This document shows, piece by piece, positions 6,752 to 9,752 of a stretch of DNA of 9,752 nucleotides. The notes under the pieces were generated by a model. That model searched no databases and was not told the DNA's origin. It was given only the letters and a program-made list of their open reading frames with translations. The position numbers and the translations under genes are program-made. The DNA is from Chloroflexota bacterium. Its GTDB lineage: Bacteria > Chloroflexota > Dehalococcoidia > DSTF01 > JACRBR01. Numbering within the stretch: position 1 is the first letter of the stretch; every line of letters begins with the position of its first letter. The stretch spans positions 1 to 9,752 of the forward strand of contig JACRBR010000141.1 in assembly GCA_016213125.1 (NCBI GenBank), read 5' to 3'.

Positions 6752-6778
6752 GCTCCTGGCTGGTCCGGACTGCAACGC

Positions 6779-7564
6779 TCATCCCTTCGGGCGAAACGCG
6801 CCGAACTCGCCCATCCACCAGCGTCGCCTCACATTCGGCGCATACGAGAGGCCGAACTTCAACGTCGCCGCATCCCGGATGAGGGCGGCCGCTTCCTCAA
6901 TGGAATCGGTCAGGTGCAGCAACTTCAGGTCGGACTCATCGATACTGCCCGCTGCCAGCATGGTCGTCTCCATCGCCTCGATCCAGGGACCCCAGAACTC
7001 GCGCCCGACCAGCACCAGTGGGAAGTCCTGGATCTTGTCGGTCTGCATGAGCGTCGCCGCCTCCGAGATCTCGTCGAGGGTCCCAAAGCCACCAGGCATC
7101 GCCACGAAGGCATAGGAGTACTTCATCAGCATCACCTTCCGCACGTAGAAATGCCGGAAGGTCACGATCTTGTCGAGGTAGGCGTTCGGGGCTTGCTCAT
7201 GCGGAAGCTCGATGTTGCAGCCGGCGGTCCGGCCGCCGACGTCCTTGGCGCCACGGTTCGCCGCCTCCATGATTCCCGGACCGCCGCCGGTCATGACCGT
7301 GAAGCCGTCCTGCGCGAGCAACGCCCCCAGCGCCCGCGCCTGCTTGTAATAGGGATGGTCTTCGCCGAAGCGGGCCGAACCGAACACGGTCACGCACGGT
7401 CCGACGAAGTGGAGCGCGCGAAATCCGCGCAGCAGCTCGACGAAGATGCGCAGGGCGTGCATGAGCTCGAAGCCCCGCGGCTGGGGTCCGGAGAGGAACC
7501 GTATCTCCGGCGGCTCTCCTGAGCCGCCCGCTATCGGCTGCAACTCGGGGTCAGGTTCAGTCAT
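6779..7564 (-). CDS. LOG-family (TIGR00730) nucleotide phosphoribohydrolase
   Basis: Rossmann-fold protein of the LOG family, often annotated as lysine decarboxylase-like. Characterised members cleave cytokinin riboside 5'-monophosphates or other nucleoside monophosphates to base and ribose 5-phosphate. From the ATG at 7564 it has 261 aa. It shows VFGSAR (60-65), the nucleotide loop GGGPGIMEAA (93-102), and the family signature PGGFGTLDE (157-165), so the active site looks intact. The N-terminal 50 residues before the core are longer than in the short plant LOG proteins. The start is fixed by GGAGG (7574-7570 on the minus strand), 5 nt upstream. A longer GTG-initiated frame from 7627 runs through a hairpin and is unlikely. 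The upstream neighbour in the same direction is a drug-efflux transporter 90 nt away, and the physiological substrate here is unknown. Confidence 0.92.
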   Translation of the reverse strand: MTEPDPELQPIAGGSGEPPEIRFLSGPQPRGFELMHALRIFVELLRGFRALHFVGPCVTVFGSARFGEDHPYYKQARALGALLAQDGFTVMTGGGPGIMEAANRGAKDVGGRTAGCNIELPHEQAPNAYLDKIVTFRHFYVRKVMLMKYSYAFVAMPGGFGTLDEISEAATLMQTDKIQDFPLVLVGREFWGPWIEAMETTMLAAGSIDESDLKLLHLTDSIEEAAALIRDAATLKFGLSYAPNVRRRWWMGEFGAFRPKG

Positions 7565-7569
7565 CGCAT

Positions 7570-7574
7570 CCTCC
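7570..7574 (-). promoter_or_regulatory. Shine-Dalgarno site fixing the LOG gene start
   Basis: GGAGG on the minus strand is separated by 5 nt from the ATG at 7564. It selects this ATG over the GTG at 7627, which would add 21 residues of basic sequence not seen in the family core. Confidence 0.75.
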
Positions 7575-7585
7575 CCGGAACAGCG

Positions 7586-7612
7586 AAAAGGCGGCCAGTC
7601 TCCACGCCGCCT
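7586..7612 (-). terminator. Terminator or attenuator between the transporter and LOG genes
   Basis: On the minus strand AGGCGGC (7612-7606) pairs with GCCGCCT (7595-7589) across a 10-nt loop, and the stem runs into TTTT (7589-7586). It lies 43 nt beyond the transporter stop and 11 nt before the LOG Shine-Dalgarno site. It could end the transporter mRNA or reduce read-through into the LOG gene. The T-run is short. Confidence 0.5.
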
Positions 7613-7654
7613 CGAACTGTAAACCACGCCCGGTATGCCTGCCCTCGGATTCTC

Positions 7655-9106
7655 TCAGGCTGCGGGGGTTCCTTCCGCTTCGGGCTCGGGCGGCAGCACT
7701 GCATGCGCGGGCGTCGACATCGTGGCTGCGGCATCGCGATCGCGAATCAGCAGCGCCACCGCAGCACCCACGGCCGAGAGCAGGCCCATCAGCAGAAACG
7801 CATCCTGGAACGAGGTCAGCATGCCGCCGGGCGAAGCCGCGTTGTGGGTGAAGCGGCTTGTCAGGTAGGTGGCCGAAACCGCTACCCCGAGGCTCGACGC
7901 GACCTGGCTTGTCGCGTTGTACAGCGCAGTCGCCCTGCCCGTGTCCTTCGGCGAGATCTGCGCGTAGGTAGCGGCCTGAAGCGGGACCAGCACGAATCCA
8001 AAGGCGATGCCCCGGGCCAGCATCAATCCCCGGATGGTCCACTGGTTTGTCTCAAAGTCCACGCGATACAACGCCAGGGTGACCGCCGCGCAGATGACGA
8101 GTCCCATCAGGATGAGCCGCTGCGGCCCGACCCTGCGGTAGATCCGGCTCGCAGGTTGCGCCGTCATCATCACGCCGATCGCCATCACAAACGTCGTGAG
8201 CCCCGACTCGAGCGGCGACAGCCCGCGTCCAAGCTGCAACTCCAGCGTCAGCAGGAAGATCATCGACGATCCGCCGAATATCGTGACGATCCACGCGAGG
8301 TTGCAGGCCCGGAAGAGCGCGTTTCCCAGGATCCGCACGTCCAGCATTGGCTGTGCGATCCGGAGCTCGGCCAGCGCGAAAGCAGCCAGCAGCGCCAGCC
8401 CGGCAATGCCGATGCCCAGGGCCTGGCCGTCGCCGAATCCGTGCTCGCCGGCGCGCGAGAGCGCGTACACGATGGCTGCCAGTCCGGAGCCGGCAAGCAC
8501 GAACCCGATCGGATCAAAGCGCCCCGCATGCGGCTGCTTCTCTTCGCGCAGGTAGAAGTACGACACGAGGAGCGCGGCGATGCCGATCGGCAGGTTCACC
8601 AGGAAGATCCAGTGCCACGACGCGTACTCCACCAGGGCGCCGCCGACGACGGGCCCGCTTGCCGGAGCCACCGCAGCGGGCACTACCATAATCCCCGCTG
8701 CCTTCGAGCGCTCCTCCGGAGGAAACGCCCGCCACACCATCGAAAACGCGACCGGCGAGAGCATGCCGCCGCCGACGCCCTGCAGCACACGGAAGCCAAT
8801 CAGAGCCTCGATCGTCGGGGCGACAGCGCACATCAGCGAGGCGCCCGTGAACGCGGTCAGTGCGAACATGAACACGCGCTTCGTGCCGAAGCGGTCGCCC
8901 GCCCATCCCGAGACCGGAATGAAGACGGCGAGGCTAAGCAGGTACGCCGTGATTACCCACTGGATGGTCGAAGGATGCGCGACCTCGAACTCGCGCTGCA
9001 GCGTTGGAATCGCCACGTTGATGATAGTGGTATCCAGCAGCTCCATGAAGATGGAGAAGACGCCGACCAGGGCGACGATGTACTTGTATTCGACCTTTCC
9101 CAGCAT
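7655..9106 (-). CDS. DHA2-family (EmrB/QacA-type) MFS drug efflux transporter
   Basis: Proton-driven multidrug exporter of the inner membrane, 483 aa, in the usual range for 14-helix DHA2 pumps. Family marks: LDTTIINVAIP in helix 1 (24-34), motif A GWAGDRFGTKR in the loop after helix 2 (67-77), RVLQGVGGG (106-114), the antiporter motif C PASGPVVGG (148-156), and WHWIFLVNLPIG (164-175). Hydrophobic segments continue to about residue 454, followed by a hydrophilic Ala/Pro/Glu-rich tail (456-483) with no known role. The ATG is supported by GAGG (9116-9113), 6 nt upstream. No EmrA-like adaptor and no TetR- or MarR-type regulator lies beside it, although such regulators often accompany these pumps. 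The divergent neighbour is mutS2. The substrate cannot be told from sequence. Confidence 0.94.
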   Translation of the reverse strand: MLGKVEYKYIVALVGVFSIFMELLDTTIINVAIPTLQREFEVAHPSTIQWVITAYLLSLAVFIPVSGWAGDRFGTKRVFMFALTAFTGASLMCAVAPTIEALIGFRVLQGVGGGMLSPVAFSMVWRAFPPEERSKAAGIMVVPAAVAPASGPVVGGALVEYASWHWIFLVNLPIGIAALLVSYFYLREEKQPHAGRFDPIGFVLAGSGLAAIVYALSRAGEHGFGDGQALGIGIAGLALLAAFALAELRIAQPMLDVRILGNALFRACNLAWIVTIFGGSSMIFLLTLELQLGRGLSPLESGLTTFVMAIGVMMTAQPASRIYRRVGPQRLILMGLVICAAVTLALYRVDFETNQWTIRGLMLARGIAFGFVLVPLQAATYAQISPKDTGRATALYNATSQVASSLGVAVSATYLTSRFTHNAASPGGMLTSFQDAFLLMGLLSAVGAAVALLIRDRDAAATMSTPAHAVLPPEPEAEGTPAA

Positions 9107-9188
9107 CCCAGGCCTCGCTATCGGCGCTCACGGACCGCCTTCACCTTAGCGCGCAGCCATGCGACATGCTGGCAAGGCCTCCGAGCAG

Positions 9189-9201
9189 GGCGTCGGACGC
9201 C
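9189..9201. repeat. Perfect palindrome in the transporter/mutS2 divergent region
   Basis: GGCGTC-G-GACGCC is a perfect dyad with 6-bp arms and a one-base centre. It lies between the two divergent genes, 38 nt before the mutS2 ATG and 82 nt before the transporter ATG. It is a candidate operator for a regulator encoded elsewhere. A dyad made only of GC-rich steps can also arise by chance in this genome. Confidence 0.35.
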
Positions 9202-9205
9202 GCGC

Positions 9206-9233
9206 CCGACTCCCGTGTTTGCCGGGCTACACT
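9206..9233 (+). promoter_or_regulatory. mutS2 promoter implying a leaderless mRNA
   Basis: The -10 candidate TACACT (9228-9233) is four of six matches to TATAAT and lies only 6 nt before the ATG at 9240. The -35 candidate CCGACT (9206-9211) keeps the GAC core with a 16-nt spacer. No Shine-Dalgarno site precedes the ATG. The arrangement mirrors the recJ promoter. Confidence 0.4.
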
Positions 9234-9239
9234 GCTTCG

Positions 9240-9752
9240 ATGGATGCGCATGCCCTTCGTACGCTCGAGTTCCCGAAGATCCTCGAGCGGCTGGCACGAC
9301 ATGCCGCCTTCTCGGCCGGGAAGGAGCTGGCCCTCGCCCTAACGCCGTCGACGGACATCGGCGACGTCGTGCGGCGCCAGCGTAAGACCGCCGAGGCGCG
9401 CCGCCTGCTCCAGCTCAAGCCGCGGACCGGCCTGCAGGGCGCCCACGACGTGCGGCCGCTGGCCGAGAAGGCCTCGCGCGGGGGCATCCTGGCGCCCGAG
9501 GAGTTCCTGAACCTCGCCTCTACGCTGGAGTGCGCCCGTGAACTGAAGTCATCGATTTCCCGCCTATCCGAAGAGCTGCCGCTGCTGGCGGACGTGGTCG
9601 ACATCGTTGAACCGCTGGCTCGCACGGTCGAAAACATCAACCGTTCGATCAACCAGCGCGCCGAGGTCACCGACCAGGCTTCACCCGCGCTCGGCGCGAT
9701 CCGCCGCGAGGTGCGCGGGCTGCACGACCGGCTCTACTCGCGGATGCAGGAG
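9240..9752 (+). CDS. mutS2: MutS2 (RqcU-type) N-terminal part, 3' end outside the window
   Basis: The first 171 codons are open to the window edge with no stop. The start MDAHALRTLEFPKILERL is the typical MutS2 opening. Further family blocks are the GLQGAHDVRPL region (about 65-75) and the helical lever segment with ASPALGAIRREVRGLHDRL (about 147-165). MutS2 proteins are about 780-800 aa, with a later Walker-type ATPase and usually a C-terminal Smr nuclease domain; neither is in this window, so nothing can be said about them. Known roles are suppression of homologous recombination in some bacteria and splitting of collided ribosomes in Bacillus subtilis. The gene is divergent from the efflux transporter with a 133-nt gap. 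No Shine-Dalgarno site is seen, and the promoter placement suggests a leaderless mRNA. Confidence 0.93.
   Translation, partial: MDAHALRTLEFPKILERLARHAAFSAGKELALALTPSTDIGDVVRRQRKTAEARRLLQLKPRTGLQGAHDVRPLAEKASRGGILAPEEFLNLASTLECARELKSSISRLSEELPLLADVVDIVEPLARTVENINRSINQRAEVTDQASPALGAIRREVRGLHDRLYSRMQE

Noticed and set aside
6707..7522. Open frame of 271 codons on the plus strand over the LOG gene
   Set aside because: The opposite strand encodes an intact LOG signature. This frame has no motif and begins inside the terminator of the LPSTG gene.
7565..7627. Longer LOG start at GTG 7627
   Set aside because: The added residues cross the terminator-like hairpin, and a much better Shine-Dalgarno and ATG pair exists at 7574-7562.
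9143..9175. Transporter promoter using TTGCCA and TAAGGT on the minus strand
   Set aside because: The spacer would be 21 nt and the -10 matches only three of six positions.
7703..9385. Open frame of 560 codons on the plus strand across the transporter gene
   Set aside because: It lies antisense to the transporter and runs into mutS2. The product is highly charged with no recognisable fold, so it is a composition artefact.

Overview
The window is GC-rich bacterial chromosome carrying eight protein-coding genes, two of them cut by the window edges. No RNA genes, insertion sequences, CRISPR arrays or prophage signs were seen. The best taxonomic guess is a Chloroflexota bacterium. This inference rests mainly on the lipoprotein's Thr/Pro/Ala linker containing TPTAT, a spacer style common in secreted Chloroflexota proteins, and on the mix of an LPxTG-type surface protein, MreB, RecJ and MutS2. 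It is not proven from this sequence alone.

Left part (1-4285, all + strand): the 3' portion of a PAS-domain sensor histidine kinase is followed, with overlapping or touching coding ends, by an OmpR/PhoB-type response regulator. After a 168-nt gap with a perfect TATAAT box comes an mreB gene that must start at TTG and has no mreC/mreD after it. Next is a secreted lipoprotein built from two copies of a domain with four conserved cysteines.

Middle (4295-6680): recJ (- strand) converges on the lipoprotein gene with only 9 nt between stop codons. Divergent from recJ is a small exported protein with an LPSTG sorting signal. The roughly 208-nt divergent region holds a recJ promoter placed almost on the recJ ATG and several nested inverted repeats just upstream of the LPSTG gene.

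Right part (6779-9752): a LOG-family nucleotide phosphoribohydrolase and, upstream of it on the same (-) strand, a DHA2-type drug-efflux transporter, separated by a terminator-like hairpin. Divergent from the transporter is the start of mutS2, which runs off the window end.

Working together: the kinase and regulator form one signalling pair, whose target is not visible, although mreB directly downstream is a candidate. The cell-surface theme (MreB, lipoprotein, LPSTG protein) is suggestive rather than demonstrated. The two nucleic-acid maintenance genes, recJ and mutS2, both seem to have promoters so close to the start codon that their mRNAs would be leaderless, whereas the other genes with visible starts have Shine-Dalgarno sites. 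No clearly new multi-gene defence or metabolic system was found. The most novel items are the duplicated four-cysteine lipoprotein and the structured region in front of the LPSTG gene.
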